Assembly: GCF_002910905.1 (NCBI RefSeq)
Contig: NZ_NEUE01000105.1
Span: 1-64,000 of the forward strand
Length of the DNA: 64,000 bases
Direction: 5' to 3'
Source: Streptomyces sp. SM11
GTDB lineage: Bacteria; Actinomycetota; Actinomycetes; Streptomycetales; Streptomycetaceae
The first letter of the stretch is position 1. Each line of letters begins with the position of its first letter. The notes below the pieces were generated by a model. That model had not been told where the DNA came from. It saw only the letters and a list, made by a program, of their open reading frames with translations, and ran no database searches. Below, in pieces: positions 1 through 9,135 of this stretch. The position numbers and the translations under genes are program-made.

Positions 1-837
1 GAGAAGGGCCGTCCGGCTCTCCGCCCACACGGACGCAGAACGCCGGGCGCGGAGACCGAACGCGCTGACGGCGGTGGCGATCAGGGCGGCGGCCGGCGGG
101 ACGACCGGGGCCGCCCGGTACCCGTCGAGCAGAGCGGCCGGTGAAGTCCCGGCCGTGGCGGTGACGTTGACGGCAGCCATGGCGGACAGCCCCAGTGCGG
201 CACCGAACTGGAAAGACGTGTAGAGCAGTCCGCCCGCCACACCCTGCTCCTCCTCGGCGATGCCGTCGGTGGCCACGATGGTCAGCGGCCCGTAGACCAG
301 GGAGAAGGACACACCCAGGAGGAGCAGGCCCGGGAACATCGCCGCGTACGTCCAGTCCGTGGCAATCGGCAGGAACAGCGCGTACGACAGCGACGCGACG
401 AGCAGCCCGCCGAAGATGATCCGGGCGTTGCCGAACCGGGCCACCAGCTTCGGGGTGAGGAGCGGCGAGAGGACCGCGTCCACGCCGATGACGATCAGCG
501 CGAAGCTGGTCCGCAGGGACGACCAGCCGCGCAATTCCTGGAGGTAGAGCACGGCGATGAACTGGAAGCCGAAGAACCCCGCGGCGAACAGCAGCCCCGA
601 CACATTGGCGCGGACCAGTGACCCGCTGCGGAAGATGTCCAGGCGCACCAGCGGTGAGGACGAGGCGCGCTCGATGAGGACGAACGCGAGGAAGAGGAGC
701 AGGGCCGCGCCGATCGTGATGACGGTCCAGCCGGCCGGGGCGTGCGTGGCCCGCTCGACGCCGAGGGCGAGGAGCAGGATCCCGGCGGTGACGGTGACCG
801 CTCCGGCCAGGTCGACGCCCTTCCCGGTGCGTCGTTG
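1..837 (-). pseudogene. MFS transporter (DHA2/14-TM type), lacking its N-terminal half
   Basis: The minus-strand frame from about 837 to the window edge encodes the second half of a 14-helix drug:proton antiporter. It begins at the linker TGKGVDLAGAVTVTAG that normally precedes TM7. Hydrophobic helices follow, with the family-typical LTIVATDGIAEEEQG stretch near position 260. No plausible start codon lies close upstream: the frame runs open, without homology, into the control region of the next gene, so TM1-6 (about 200 residues) are absent. The 3' end lies outside the window. I infer a 5'-truncated, probably inactive gene. The alternative is an unusual half-size transporter with a non-ATG start, which I think unlikely. 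Confidence 0.72.
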
Positions 838-893
838 CGGGGGGTGGCGACGGGGCGGGTTGTGCGGCTGCAAACCCCATCCGTAGGGTGGCG

Positions 894-910
894 AGCTGAT
901 CCGATCAGCT
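894..910. promoter_or_regulatory. Perfect 17-bp palindrome upstream of the WXG locus
   Basis: AGCTGATC-C-GATCAGCT is a perfect inverted repeat around one base. Its right arm starts a second copy of AGCTGATCCG (907-916), so inverted and direct repeats overlap. It ends 19 bp before the GTG start at 930, where an operator for a dimeric repressor would sit. The regulator is unknown. Confidence 0.6.
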
Positions 911-929
911 GATCCGCTAGGGGGAATCG

Positions 930-1427
930 GTGTCGTTCGAGCAGGAATGGGCCGCGCACAAAAACGAAGCGGCTATGCGCCTCAACGGCGTGGGTGGGCC
1001 GGGCGGCGGCGGGCAGGCCGACCTGAAGACGAACGACTCGGGCAAGGCCGCGGCCGCGAACGCGCTGAGCACCAGGATCCAGCCTGCGGCGGGGACGGCG
1101 GGAGTGACCGCCGATGAATCGAGCGACAGCGCGGTGACCGCGTTCAAGGGCTGGGCGACGGCGACCGGGCTCAAGGACGCGCTCGAGGAGTGGGGCCTGC
1201 AGGTGAAGAGCCTCCAGGGACGGCTGGCCAACGACAAGAACGCTCTTCTGGGCGCCAAGCAGAACTTCCTCCTCAACGACCTGGACACGGGCGGCCGCCT
1301 GCGCGGACTCGGTGGACCCCAGCTGCCGGGTCTCCACGGAACCGGCCTTCACGCCCCGCCGGTCTACGACGCCCCGGTTCCGTCGACGCCTCCGGTCCAC
1401 GGTCCGTTCGCCCCAGGCACTGAGTAG
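930..1427 (+). CDS. Small helical protein of a WXG100-associated locus
   Basis: 165 residues with a GTG start preceded by GGGGGAA. The first 115 residues look helical and soluble. A conserved-looking helix around EEWGLQVKSLQGRLAND (about residues 89-105) resembles the second helix of ESX/WXG100 partner proteins, although the strict WXG triplet is missing. The last 45 residues are a Pro/Gly-rich tail. There is no signal peptide or membrane segment. It is first in a probable three-gene operon, with the large WXG protein 73 bp downstream. I infer an ESX-like partner or chaperone; the exact family is not recognised. Confidence 0.6.
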   Translation: MSFEQEWAAHKNEAAMRLNGVGGPGGGGQADLKTNDSGKAAAANALSTRIQPAAGTAGVTADESSDSAVTAFKGWATATGLKDALEEWGLQVKSLQGRLANDKNALLGAKQNFLLNDLDTGGRLRGLGGPQLPGLHGTGLHAPPVYDAPVPSTPPVHGPFAPGTE

Positions 1428-1500
1428 ACCGGGAACTGCCACGCGGGGCGTGGCATGACCAGGGCGGTACCACAGCAGTACAGAGCACATGAGGGCAGGC

Positions 1501-3849
1501 ATGCTGACCTATCAGGACGTCGTCACGACGAAGCTGGACACGCTGACCACCGCAGCCGGTAAGTGGGACGCGATGGCCAAGGCATTCAAGGATGTCGAGG
1601 ACCTGTACAAGAGCAAGGTCCAGCCGGTCGCCACTGACGGTGGATGGCATGGGCTGACAGCAGCATCCGCCAGCGCGCAGTTCAAGGCCACCCGCGCACA
1701 GCTCCAGGGCGCACAGACCGAGGCCAAGGCCATCGCTTCCCTGCTCCGTGATGCCCACACCCAGTTCGTCACGCTGCGCAAGGTGGTCACCGACACCGTC
1801 GCCAAGGCGGTCGAGGACCACATGTCCGTCGATTCCCACGGCAGGGCGACGTACGACTTCAGCAAGATCGAGCAGTACCGCAATGACCCGGACTACCAGG
1901 ACTACGTCACCAAGCGACGGCAGGCCGAGGCGACCTGGACCCGGCGCATCAAGGAAGCGGTGCAAGCGGTCGACGACGCCGACCAGGGGGCGAAGCTCGC
2001 TCTGAGGAAGGCCGCCGGGGTCAAGACGGGGCTGGAGAAGGCCTTGCCGGGCACGGCTCACGGCTTCAACAGCACCGCTGTCGGAGACATCGAGGTCTAC
2101 GAGGCGCGTGAGGCGAAGTCCTACGCGGACACCGTCCTCGACGGCGGCAAGCTCTCGGCGACGGAGCGAGCCAACTGGGATCGTCTGAACCGTGACAACG
2201 CGGACGACCCGAAGTACAGCCAGACGCTGCTGAACTCCCTGGGGCCCGAGGACACGCTCAAGCTGGAGAACAGGCTCCTGGACCTGGCTCACGTCGACGA
2301 CAAGGCCGGCAAGAAGGACTACCTGGGTCTGCAGAAGGGCCTGGCCGACACCTTGGCGGGCGCTACCCGAGTGCCGGTACTCAAGGACGACCAGGGCAAG
2401 CCCCTCCGGTACGGCGCCAAGGGCTACCAGGAGAATTTCGCCGAGTGGAAGAAGACGGACGAGGCCGACTTCTACAACAACTGGCGTGAGGGCATGCAGA
2501 AGGCGGGCGTGAAGCAGTACGACCTGGAAGTCGTCGGCGACAAGATCGCCGTGGGCGTCGGTCACGGCCAGCAGGCGCGCGGGTATCAGAGCCTTGTCAC
2601 CCTCATGCAGCAGGGCGACGGCTATTCGCCCCAGTTCCTTGCCGACATCACGGACGACATGATCGAGGCCGAGAGCAAGGACAAGGACATCTGGGACCTG
2701 CACGGTTCCTTCGAGGGCAAGGAGGACGGCTGGTTCGCCAACGACCCCGTCGACGGTGCGCTCTCGGTCATGGGCAAGGACCCGGAGGCCGCCACCGGCT
2801 ATCTCGACCCGGCTGCGGACAGCGACAAGGACCGGCTGACGTACCTGCTGCGAGACCGCGGCGACGTCTGGGACACCACGAACACCACCAACTGGCGGGG
2901 CAACTTCCAGACGACCGGGTCCGACACGTTCGACGGGGACGTACGGGCCGGCCTCGGCCTCGCGCTGGAGGCGGCGACCACCGGACAGGAGGCGAGGTCG
3001 CCCGGCACCGAACTGGGGCGGCACTCCGAGGCCCAGGCCCGGATCATGCACGACACGATCAACCTCCTGGAGTACGGCGACGCCCAGGGCCAGGGCGACG
3101 ACAAGGACCGGGTCGGCAAGGCCGTCGAGACTCTCTCGAAGGACGACCATGCCAACTTGCGCGGACCGCTCGCCCGAGCCATGGCCTCGTACTCGCCCGA
3201 CACCGTCGATATCCTGGCCGGCGACGGGCCGGGGGGCAGAACGGGCAAGGAGGGGGCGCTCGCGGAGGGCGACGGCTCGCAGATCCAGAACAGCAGGAGC
3301 AGCGTCCTGAGGATGATGCGAGGGGTCTCCGAGGACTCGGAGAACTATTTCCTCATCCGTGAGGGACAACAGATGTACATGTCCGAACAGCTCTCGTCGG
3401 AGAACTTCGACAGCCTGGAAGGCATCAAGAACCGGGCGGCGAAGCAGGGCGAGGTGTACGGCGCGGTCAACGCGGTCGGCGGTGATCTCGATCTCGGGGC
3501 GCGGGACGCCGCGCTCAGCGAGGCGGGTGACAAGCGTGTGTACGGTTACCACCTGGTGGGAGGCATGATCACCGGGCTCCCCGTGGTCGGTGACCTGGCT
3601 CAGCGGACCGTCGACGGGGTTGCGAACGAATGGCTCAAGGCCGTCACCGCGGAGGAGGGGCTGCTCGCCCGCGAACGGATCAGCTCCAGCAACGACGCGG
3701 CGGAACAGCAACTGGACGAGTACTTCAAGGACTGGGGCACGCTGAACAACCAGTCCACCGACGACATCGGCGCCACGCAGCGCGAGGCGCGGCAGAGCTA
3801 CATGGGCGGGCGTGAGCTCGCCTACGACGCCCTGCGCGAACGCAAGTAA
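1501..3849 (+). CDS. Large protein with N-terminal WXG100-like domain
   Basis: 782 residues from the ATG at 1501. GAGGGCAGG lies just upstream and supports this start over the ATG at 1489. The first about 110 residues form a helical hairpin with the WXG motif in DGGWHGLTAAS (near residue 47), the signature of type VII secretion substrates. The long C-terminal part is helical and charged, with one Gly-rich hydrophobic stretch, YHLVGGMITGLPVVGDLA (about residues 684-701), that could touch membranes. I see no known nuclease, deaminase or ADP-ribosyltransferase motif, so calling it a polymorphic toxin is not supported. The next gene encodes a membrane-anchored exported protein. No EccC/EccD machinery is in the window. 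Confidence 0.65.
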   Translation: MLTYQDVVTTKLDTLTTAAGKWDAMAKAFKDVEDLYKSKVQPVATDGGWHGLTAASASAQFKATRAQLQGAQTEAKAIASLLRDAHTQFVTLRKVVTDTVAKAVEDHMSVDSHGRATYDFSKIEQYRNDPDYQDYVTKRRQAEATWTRRIKEAVQAVDDADQGAKLALRKAAGVKTGLEKALPGTAHGFNSTAVGDIEVYEAREAKSYADTVLDGGKLSATERANWDRLNRDNADDPKYSQTLLNSLGPEDTLKLENRLLDLAHVDDKAGKKDYLGLQKGLADTLAGATRVPVLKDDQGKPLRYGAKGYQENFAEWKKTDEADFYNNWREGMQKAGVKQYDLEVVGDKIAVGVGHGQQARGYQSLVTLMQQGDGYSPQFLADITDDMIEAESKDKDIWDLHGSFEGKEDGWFANDPVDGALSVMGKDPEAATGYLDPAADSDKDRLTYLLRDRGDVWDTTNTTNWRGNFQTTGSDTFDGDVRAGLGLALEAATTGQEARSPGTELGRHSEAQARIMHDTINLLEYGDAQGQGDDKDRVGKAVETLSKDDHANLRGPLARAMASYSPDTVDILAGDGPGGRTGKEGALAEGDGSQIQNSRSSVLRMMRGVSEDSENYFLIREGQQMYMSEQLSSENFDSLEGIKNRAAKQGEVYGAVNAVGGDLDLGARDAALSEAGDKRVYGYHLVGGMITGLPVVGDLAQRTVDGVANEWLKAVTAEEGLLARERISSSNDAAEQQLDEYFKDWGTLNNQSTDDIGATQREARQSYMGGRELAYDALRERK

Positions 3850-3863
3850 TAGGAGTGACGACC

Positions 3864-4904
3864 ATGACCGGGCGAACAACTCGGGTGCGCACCAGGACGA
3901 TCCCTGCGCTGACCTGTGCCGTCGTCGTCGCCGGAGCAGGGCTGTTCGCCTGGTGGAACACCGACCTGCTCGGGCGGGAAGACTTCTGTGCCGGTGCGGT
4001 GTCCGCCGACGACGTGGGAGCCGTACTGGACGGGCCCGGTCGGCTCACCCTCGCGTCGGCGGAGCCGGAGAAGGTGTCCGACAACGCCTATGGCTTCGAC
4101 TGCGTCGTCCAGCGCAGCAGCAAGATCATCGGCGGCGATCAGGCACGCCTCACCGTCGACCTGACCCGCCCGGACACCACCTTCCCGTTCCGGACCCGGC
4201 TGTGGAAGGACCCGGCGGCCATGTCCTACCTGGCCGACGGCGCAGCCGGCGCGGTCGACGACACCCGGGCCTGGGTCATGCTTCCGGCTGCCTGCTGGGA
4301 CAAGATCCCGTCGTCGGGCGCCAACGCCTCACCGGTGCTCGAACTGGAAGTGAGCAACGGGGCCGCGGACCGGCAGGCACTGGCCGCTACCGCCGTACAC
4401 ACGGCCCGGCAGATCGCCCGGGACGTCGGTTGCGCGGCACCGGAGCTCTCCCACCCGGTCCGTATCCAAGGGCCTGCGGAGAAGGGTGGGGCTGGCCGTA
4501 CCGACACGGCGAACGCATGCGGGCTGAAGGGTTTCAGGCTGCCCGAGTCCACGTTCTTCGGCAGTGGAGCCGCCCCGGGCGGCGAGCGCTTCACGGAGGC
4601 GGGCGCCACTGCGTGGGCCTGCACGCTCGACCTCGACGGGCCGACCGACCCGCAACTGACCTTCGCCCTCAGCCAGGACCGGACCCTGACGAAGTTCGCG
4701 GGCCGGGATCCGGCAGTCGCGGAGCAGGACGGGTCCGCGCTGCTGGAATGCGCGGACGGGACCGCGTATGTGTCCATGGAACGCAACGACGCCTACGAGG
4801 GCCTGTTGCTGGACAACAAGGTTCCGGGAGAGCGCTGGAACGATCCCTTCCGCGCCTTCACCGACGCGGTGGCGAAGAAGCTGGACTGCAAGCGCGCTGA
4901 CTGA
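3864..4904 (+). CDS. Membrane-anchored extracellular Cys-rich protein
   Basis: 346 residues. AGGAG at 3851-3855 favours the ATG at 3864 over the GTG at 3855. A basic N-terminus is followed by one hydrophobic helix (about residues 11-28), then a predicted extracellular domain with at least eight cysteines (FCAG, FDCV, ACWD, GCAA, ACGL, ACTL, ECAD, DCKR), suggesting disulfides. There is no lipobox, so it is probably an uncleaved anchor. It starts 14 bp after the WXG protein ends and is most likely co-transcribed. This gene type commonly sits beside WXG genes in Streptomyces; its function is unknown. Confidence 0.6.
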   Translation: MTGRTTRVRTRTIPALTCAVVVAGAGLFAWWNTDLLGREDFCAGAVSADDVGAVLDGPGRLTLASAEPEKVSDNAYGFDCVVQRSSKIIGGDQARLTVDLTRPDTTFPFRTRLWKDPAAMSYLADGAAGAVDDTRAWVMLPAACWDKIPSSGANASPVLELEVSNGAADRQALAATAVHTARQIARDVGCAAPELSHPVRIQGPAEKGGAGRTDTANACGLKGFRLPESTFFGSGAAPGGERFTEAGATAWACTLDLDGPTDPQLTFALSQDRTLTKFAGRDPAVAEQDGSALLECADGTAYVSMERNDAYEGLLLDNKVPGERWNDPFRAFTDAVAKKLDCKRAD

Positions 4905-4965
4905 TCGGCGGGGCTGATGGGCCAGCGCCCTCCGGCAGGCAACCCCGGCGCTCATCGTGCTTGAC

Positions 4966-4995
4966 CGGCCGCCACGGAATGTTCCGTGGCGGCCG
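4966..4995. terminator. Bidirectional hairpin terminator
   Basis: CGGCCGCCACGGAA-TG-TTCCGTGGCGGCCG is a perfect 14-bp stem with a two-base centre. It lies between the convergent ends of the WXG operon (4904) and acdH (5025). There is no long T-run, as is usual for Streptomyces terminators. Confidence 0.8.
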
Positions 4996-5024
4996 AGACG
5001 GTTGTCGGAGCATCGGGCGGCGGC

Positions 5025-6191
5025 TCATCCCGGCAGCCCCAACTCCCGCGCGATCAGCATCCGCTGCACCTCGCTCGTCCCCTCGCCGATCTCCAGGATC
5101 TTCGAGTCGCGCCACATCCGCGCCACCGGGTACTCGTTCATGAAGCCGTAGCCGCCGTGGATCTGCGTCGCCTCGCGGGCGTTGTCCACCGCGACCGTCG
5201 AGGAGTACAGCTTCGCGATCGCCGCCTCCTTCTTGAACGGCTCGCCCGCCACCAGCCGCGAAGCCGCGTCGCGCCAGCCCACGCGGGCCATGTGGGCGCG
5301 CATCTCCATGTCTGCGATCTTGAACTGGATCGCCTGGTTCGCACCGATCGGCTTGCCGAAGGCGTGGCGCTCGGCCGCGTACCTCACCGACTCGTCCACG
5401 CAGCCCTGCGCCAGGCCCGTCGCCAGGGCCGAGATCGCGACCCGGCCCTCGTCCAGGATCCGCAGGAACTGCGCGTAACCCCGGCCCTGTTCGCCCAGGA
5501 GGTTCGCCGCCGGGACGCGGACGTCGGAGAAGGACAGCTCCCGGGTGTCCGAGGCGTTCCAGCCGACCTTCGAGTAGGGGGCGGCGACCGTGAAGCCGGG
5601 GGTGCCGGAGGGGACGATGATCGCGGAGATCAGGGGGCGGCCGTCCTCCTTGCGGCCGGTCACCGCCGTGACCGTGACCAACTCGGTGATGTCCGTACCG
5701 GAATTGGTGATGAAGCACTTGGAGCCGTTGATCACCCATTCCTTCGTCGCCTCGTCCAGCACCGCCGTCGTCCGCGTGCCTCCCGCGTCCGACCCGCCGT
5801 CCGGCTCGGTCAGGCCGAACGCGCCCAACGCCTCGCCCGCACACAGCTTCGGGAGCCACCGGCGCTTCTGCTCCTCCGTGCCGAAGAGGTGGAGCGGCAT
5901 CGCACCCAGCGAGACCCCGGCCTCCAGGGTGATCGCCACCGAGGAGTCGACCCGGGCCAGCTCCTCCAGGGCGATCCCGAGCGCCAGGTAGTCGCCGCCC
6001 ATGCCGCCGTACTCCTCTGGGAACGGCAGCCCGAACAGGCCCATCCGGCCCATCTCGCGCACGATCTCGTACGGGAATTCATGGCGCTCGTAGAAGTCGC
6101 CGATCTTCGGCGCGACCACGTCGTGCGCGAACGCCTCGACCGTGCGGCGCAGTTCCTCGTGCTCGGCGGTCAGCCGGTGGTCCAGGGACAT
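5025..6191 (-). CDS. acdH: Acyl-CoA dehydrogenase (branched-chain catabolism)
   Basis: 388 residues, full length for the FAD-dependent acyl-CoA dehydrogenase family. Visible signatures are FGLTEPDGGSDAG (about 125-137), the second signature QIHGGYGFMNEYPVARM near 344-360, and IGEGTSEVQR, which keeps the catalytic glutamate used by medium- and short-chain enzymes. It oxidises acyl-CoA to the 2-enoyl-CoA in the cytoplasm. It is last in a four-gene operon, 7 bp after hmgL. The MCC-type carboxylase and HMG-CoA lyase upstream point to leucine and other branched-chain acyl-CoAs as substrates. The order matches the acdH locus I remember from S. coelicolor. The start at 6191 has GGAG 10 bp upstream. 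Confidence 0.9.
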   Translation of the reverse strand: MSLDHRLTAEHEELRRTVEAFAHDVVAPKIGDFYERHEFPYEIVREMGRMGLFGLPFPEEYGGMGGDYLALGIALEELARVDSSVAITLEAGVSLGAMPLHLFGTEEQKRRWLPKLCAGEALGAFGLTEPDGGSDAGGTRTTAVLDEATKEWVINGSKCFITNSGTDITELVTVTAVTGRKEDGRPLISAIIVPSGTPGFTVAAPYSKVGWNASDTRELSFSDVRVPAANLLGEQGRGYAQFLRILDEGRVAISALATGLAQGCVDESVRYAAERHAFGKPIGANQAIQFKIADMEMRAHMARVGWRDAASRLVAGEPFKKEAAIAKLYSSTVAVDNAREATQIHGGYGFMNEYPVARMWRDSKILEIGEGTSEVQRMLIARELGLPG

Positions 6192-6198
6192 GGGTAAC

Positions 6199-7170
6199 TC
6201 ACTCCTTGTGGGAGGCGGGAGAAGAGGAAGGGGCCAGGGCGCGGACCGTGCGGGACGGGCTCGGCCGGCCCAGGTGTTCTGCCAGCCAGGCGCTGGTGGC
6301 GGTCAACTCGTCGAGATCGACGCCGGTCTCGATGCCGAGGCCGTCGAGCATCCACACGAGGTCCTCGGTGGCGAGGTTGCCCGTGGCGCTCTTCGCGTAC
6401 GGGCAGCCGCCCAGGCCGCCCGCCGAGGCGTCGACCGTGCTCACGCCGTGCTGGAGCGCCGCCAGGGTGTTGGACAGCGCCTGGCCGTACGTGTCGTGGA
6501 AGTGCACGCCGACGGCGGCCGTCGTCACACCCGACTCGTTCAGGGCGGTCAGCAGGGCCGTTACGTGGCCCGGCGTCGCCACCCCGATCGTGTCGCCCAG
6601 CGACAGCTCGTCGCAGCCCAGGTCCATCAGCGCCTTCGCGACCCTGACCACCTGTGCCACCGGCACCGCGCCTTCCCACGGGTCGCCGAAGCACATCGAC
6701 AGGTACCCGCGCACATGGGCCCTGTCCGCCTTGGCGCGGGCCACCACCGGCTCGAACATGGCGAGGGACTCGTCGACCGTCCGGTTCAGGTTGCGCGCGG
6801 CGAACGTCTCCGTCGCCGAGCCGAACACCGCGATCGACCGGGCCCCGAGCGCCAGCGCCCGGTCCAGTCCGCGTTCGTTCGGCACGAGGACCGGGAGGGA
6901 GACGTCACCCACGTCCGCGATCTCCCCGAGGAGAGGGAACAGGGCTTCCGCGTCGGCAAGTTGGGGCACCCACTTGGGGTGCACGAAGCTCGTCGCCTCG
7001 ATGGTGGTCAGGCCGGCCACCGCCAGGCGGCGGATGAACTCCGCCTTCACCTCCGTCGGGACGATCTCCTTCTCGTTCTGGAGGCCGTCCCGTGCGCCTA
7101 CTTCGTGGATGCGGACCCGGGCCGGCAGGCCGGGTGCCGGGACCTTCATGGGGAGCGTGCGTGTGCTCAT
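6199..7170 (-). CDS. hmgL: Hydroxymethylglutaryl-CoA lyase
   Basis: 323 residues. It cleaves HMG-CoA to acetoacetate and acetyl-CoA, the last step of leucine breakdown. The TIM-barrel motifs are clear: [15 protein letters not shown] near the N-terminus (substrate and metal binding), [27 protein letters not shown] (metal-binding His pair) and the catalytic-Cys loop GLGGCPYAK. The ATG at 7168-7170 overlaps the TGA of the upstream carboxylase gene by 4 bp (ATGA), so translation is probably coupled. The next gene starts 7 bp downstream. The C-terminal about 20 residues are a low-complexity Ser/Pro tail. Confidence 0.93.
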   Translation of the reverse strand: MSTRTLPMKVPAPGLPARVRIHEVGARDGLQNEKEIVPTEVKAEFIRRLAVAGLTTIEATSFVHPKWVPQLADAEALFPLLGEIADVGDVSLPVLVPNERGLDRALALGARSIAVFGSATETFAARNLNRTVDESLAMFEPVVARAKADRAHVRGYLSMCFGDPWEGAVPVAQVVRVAKALMDLGCDELSLGDTIGVATPGHVTALLTALNESGVTTAAVGVHFHDTYGQALSNTLAALQHGVSTVDASAGGLGGCPYAKSATGNLATEDLVWMLDGLGIETGVDLDELTATSAWLAEHLGRPSPSRTVRALAPSSSPASHKE

Positions 7171-9128
7171 GCGTCCTCCTGAGCCGAAGCGGCTGCGGCA
7201 GGGGCCACTACCGCCAGGACCTGGTCCATCGCCACCGTCGCGCCCGCCGTGACGTCCAGCTCGGTCACGGTCCCCGCGTGCGGGGCCGAGATCACGTGCT
7301 CCATCTTCATCGCCTCCACCACGAGCAGGCTCTGACCCGCCTCGACCTCGTCCCCGACGGCCACCTTCACCACCGTGACCGTGCCCGGCATCGGGGCCGC
7401 CAGTGTGTCCAGCCCGCTCCGGCCCGCCCCGCTCAGGGACGCCTCCACCGGGTCGTGGTCCTGGACGTGCCAGGTGTCGCCGTCCCGGCCGAGCCAGTCG
7501 CCGGAGCGGTGGAAGCGGCCCACCGTGCCGTCGAGTTCGACCGTGACGAGGTCGGGGGCGACCACCGCGCCCGCCGGGGCCCCGTACGTCACCGGGTCCA
7601 CGCCCGACACCCGCAGCGGGAACACCAGTGGCGCCGGCACACCCCCCGTCCGCCAGCCGTTCGGCACCGAGAACGGGTCCGTCCAGCCGCCCGCGTCCGG
7701 CCTCGGCTCCAGCGCCTCCCGGCGGACCGCCGCGGCCGCCGCGTACACCTCGTCCGGCACCCCGTCCGGCACCAGGCTCTCCGCCTCGCGCTCCACAAGA
7801 CCGGTGTCCAGGTCGCCGGAGACCACGTCCGGGTGGGCCAGCAGCCGGCGCAGGAAGCCCGCGTTGGTCGGGACCCCCAGGATCACCGTGTCGGCGAGGG
7901 CGGCCCGCAGCTTGCGCAGGGCGGTCGCGCGGTCGGGGCCGTACGCGATGACCTTCGACAGCATCGGGTCGTACAGGCTGCCCACCGGCACGCCCTCGCT
8001 GAGCCCCGAGTCCGTCCGCACCCCGCCGCCCTGCGGCTCGCGCAGCGCCAGCACCGTACCGCCCGAGGGCAGGAAGCCCCGGGACGGGTCCTCGGCGCAG
8101 ATCCGGGCCTCGATCGCCCAGCCGTTCAGCTCGATGTCCTGCTGTACGTACGGGAGCCGCTCGCCCGACGCCACCCGCAGCTGCCACTCCACCAGGTCAA
8201 GTCCCGTGATCAGCTCGGTGACCGGGTGCTCGACCTGGAGGCGGGTGTTCATCTCCATGAAGTAGTACGAGGCCGGGTCGTCGCCCGGCACGATGAACTC
8301 CACCGTGCCCGCGCCCGCGTACCCGCACGAACGCGCCGCCTGCACGGCCGCCTCGCCCATCGCCGCCCGGGTCTCCGGAGTGAGCAGAACGCTCGGCGCC
8401 TCCTCGATGATCTTCTGGTGGCGGCGCTGGAGCGAGCACTCGCGCTCGCCGAGGTGGATCACGTTGCCGTGGGTGTCGGCCAGCACCTGGATCTCGATGT
8501 GGCGCGGCCGGTCGATCCACCGCTCCACGAGCAGCGTGTCGTCGCCGAAGGAGGCGCGGGCCTCGCGCCTCGCCGCCGCGATCTCCTCCGCGAGCACCGC
8601 CGCGTCGCGGACCAGGCGCATGCCCTTGCCGCCGCCGCCCGCCGAGGGCTTCAGGAGGACCGGCATGCCGATCTCCCTCGCCGCGTCCTCCAGCTGGGCG
8701 TCGGTCAGGCCGCTTCCGGACGAGCCCGGGACCACCGGGACCCCGGCCGCCGCGACCGTCTCCTTGGCCCGGATCTTGTCGCCCATGAGGGAGATCGCGG
8801 AGGCGGGCGGGCCGATGAAGACCAGGCCCGCGTCCGCGCAGGCGGCGGCGAAGGCGGCGTTCTCCGCGAGGAAGCCGTAGCCGGGGTGGACCGCCTGCGC
8901 GCCGGTGCGGCGGGCCGCCTCCAGCAGCGCGGGCACCGAGAGATAGCTCTCCGACGCGGCCGGCGGGCCGATCCGTACCGCCGTGTCCGCCTCCCGTACG
9001 TGCCGGGCGTCCGCGTCCGCGTCGCTGAAGACCGCGACCGAGCGCACCCCCTGCTCCCGCAGGGTCCGGATCACCCGGACCGCGATCTCGCCGCGGTTGG
9101 CGACCAGAACGGTGTCGAACATCGTCAT
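7167..9128 (-). CDS. mccA: Methylcrotonyl-CoA carboxylase alpha subunit (biotin carboxylase/BCCP)
   Basis: 653 residues. The biotin carboxylase N-domain starts [16 protein letters not shown]. The ATP-grasp region holds [28 protein letters not shown] and [17 protein letters not shown]-terminal biotinyl domain carries the EAMKMEH lysine, close to the end. One polypeptide therefore carboxylates its own biotin using ATP and bicarbonate. The start at 9128 has GAGGAA at good spacing; the ATG at 9122 is less well placed. It lies 7 bp after the beta-subunit gene and overlaps hmgL by 4 bp. Specificity for 3-methylcrotonyl-CoA is inferred from the neighbours. Confidence 0.9.
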   Translation of the reverse strand: MTMFDTVLVANRGEIAVRVIRTLREQGVRSVAVFSDADADARHVREADTAVRIGPPAASESYLSVPALLEAARRTGAQAVHPGYGFLAENAAFAAACADAGLVFIGPPASAISLMGDKIRAKETVAAAGVPVVPGSSGSGLTDAQLEDAAREIGMPVLLKPSAGGGGKGMRLVRDAAVLAEEIAAARREARASFGDDTLLVERWIDRPRHIEIQVLADTHGNVIHLGERECSLQRRHQKIIEEAPSVLLTPETRAAMGEAAVQAARSCGYAGAGTVEFIVPGDDPASYYFMEMNTRLQVEHPVTELITGLDLVEWQLRVASGERLPYVQQDIELNGWAIEARICAEDPSRGFLPSGGTVLALREPQGGGVRTDSGLSEGVPVGSLYDPMLSKVIAYGPDRATALRKLRAALADTVILGVPTNAGFLRRLLAHPDVVSGDLDTGLVEREAESLVPDGVPDEVYAAAAAVRREALEPRPDAGGWTDPFSVPNGWRTGGVPAPLVFPLRVSGVDPVTYGAPAGAVVAPDLVTVELDGTVGRFHRSGDWLGRDGDTWHVQDHDPVEASLSGAGRSGLDTLAAPMPGTVTVVKVAVGDEVEAGQSLLVVEAMKMEHVISAPHAGTVTELDVTAGATVAMDQVLAVVAPAAAASAQEDA

Positions 9129-9135
9129 CTGTTCC

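Noticed and set aside
1501..3849. Polymorphic toxin
   Set aside because: Despite the WXG domain, no known toxin motif is seen in the C-terminal part and no immunity-like gene follows; the third gene is an exported Cys-rich protein.
6199..8187. A 662-residue frame including hmgL
   Set aside because: The upstream 340 codons are antisense-free shadow of the carboxylase gene with Arg/Gly-biased composition; HMG-CoA lyase starts at 7170.
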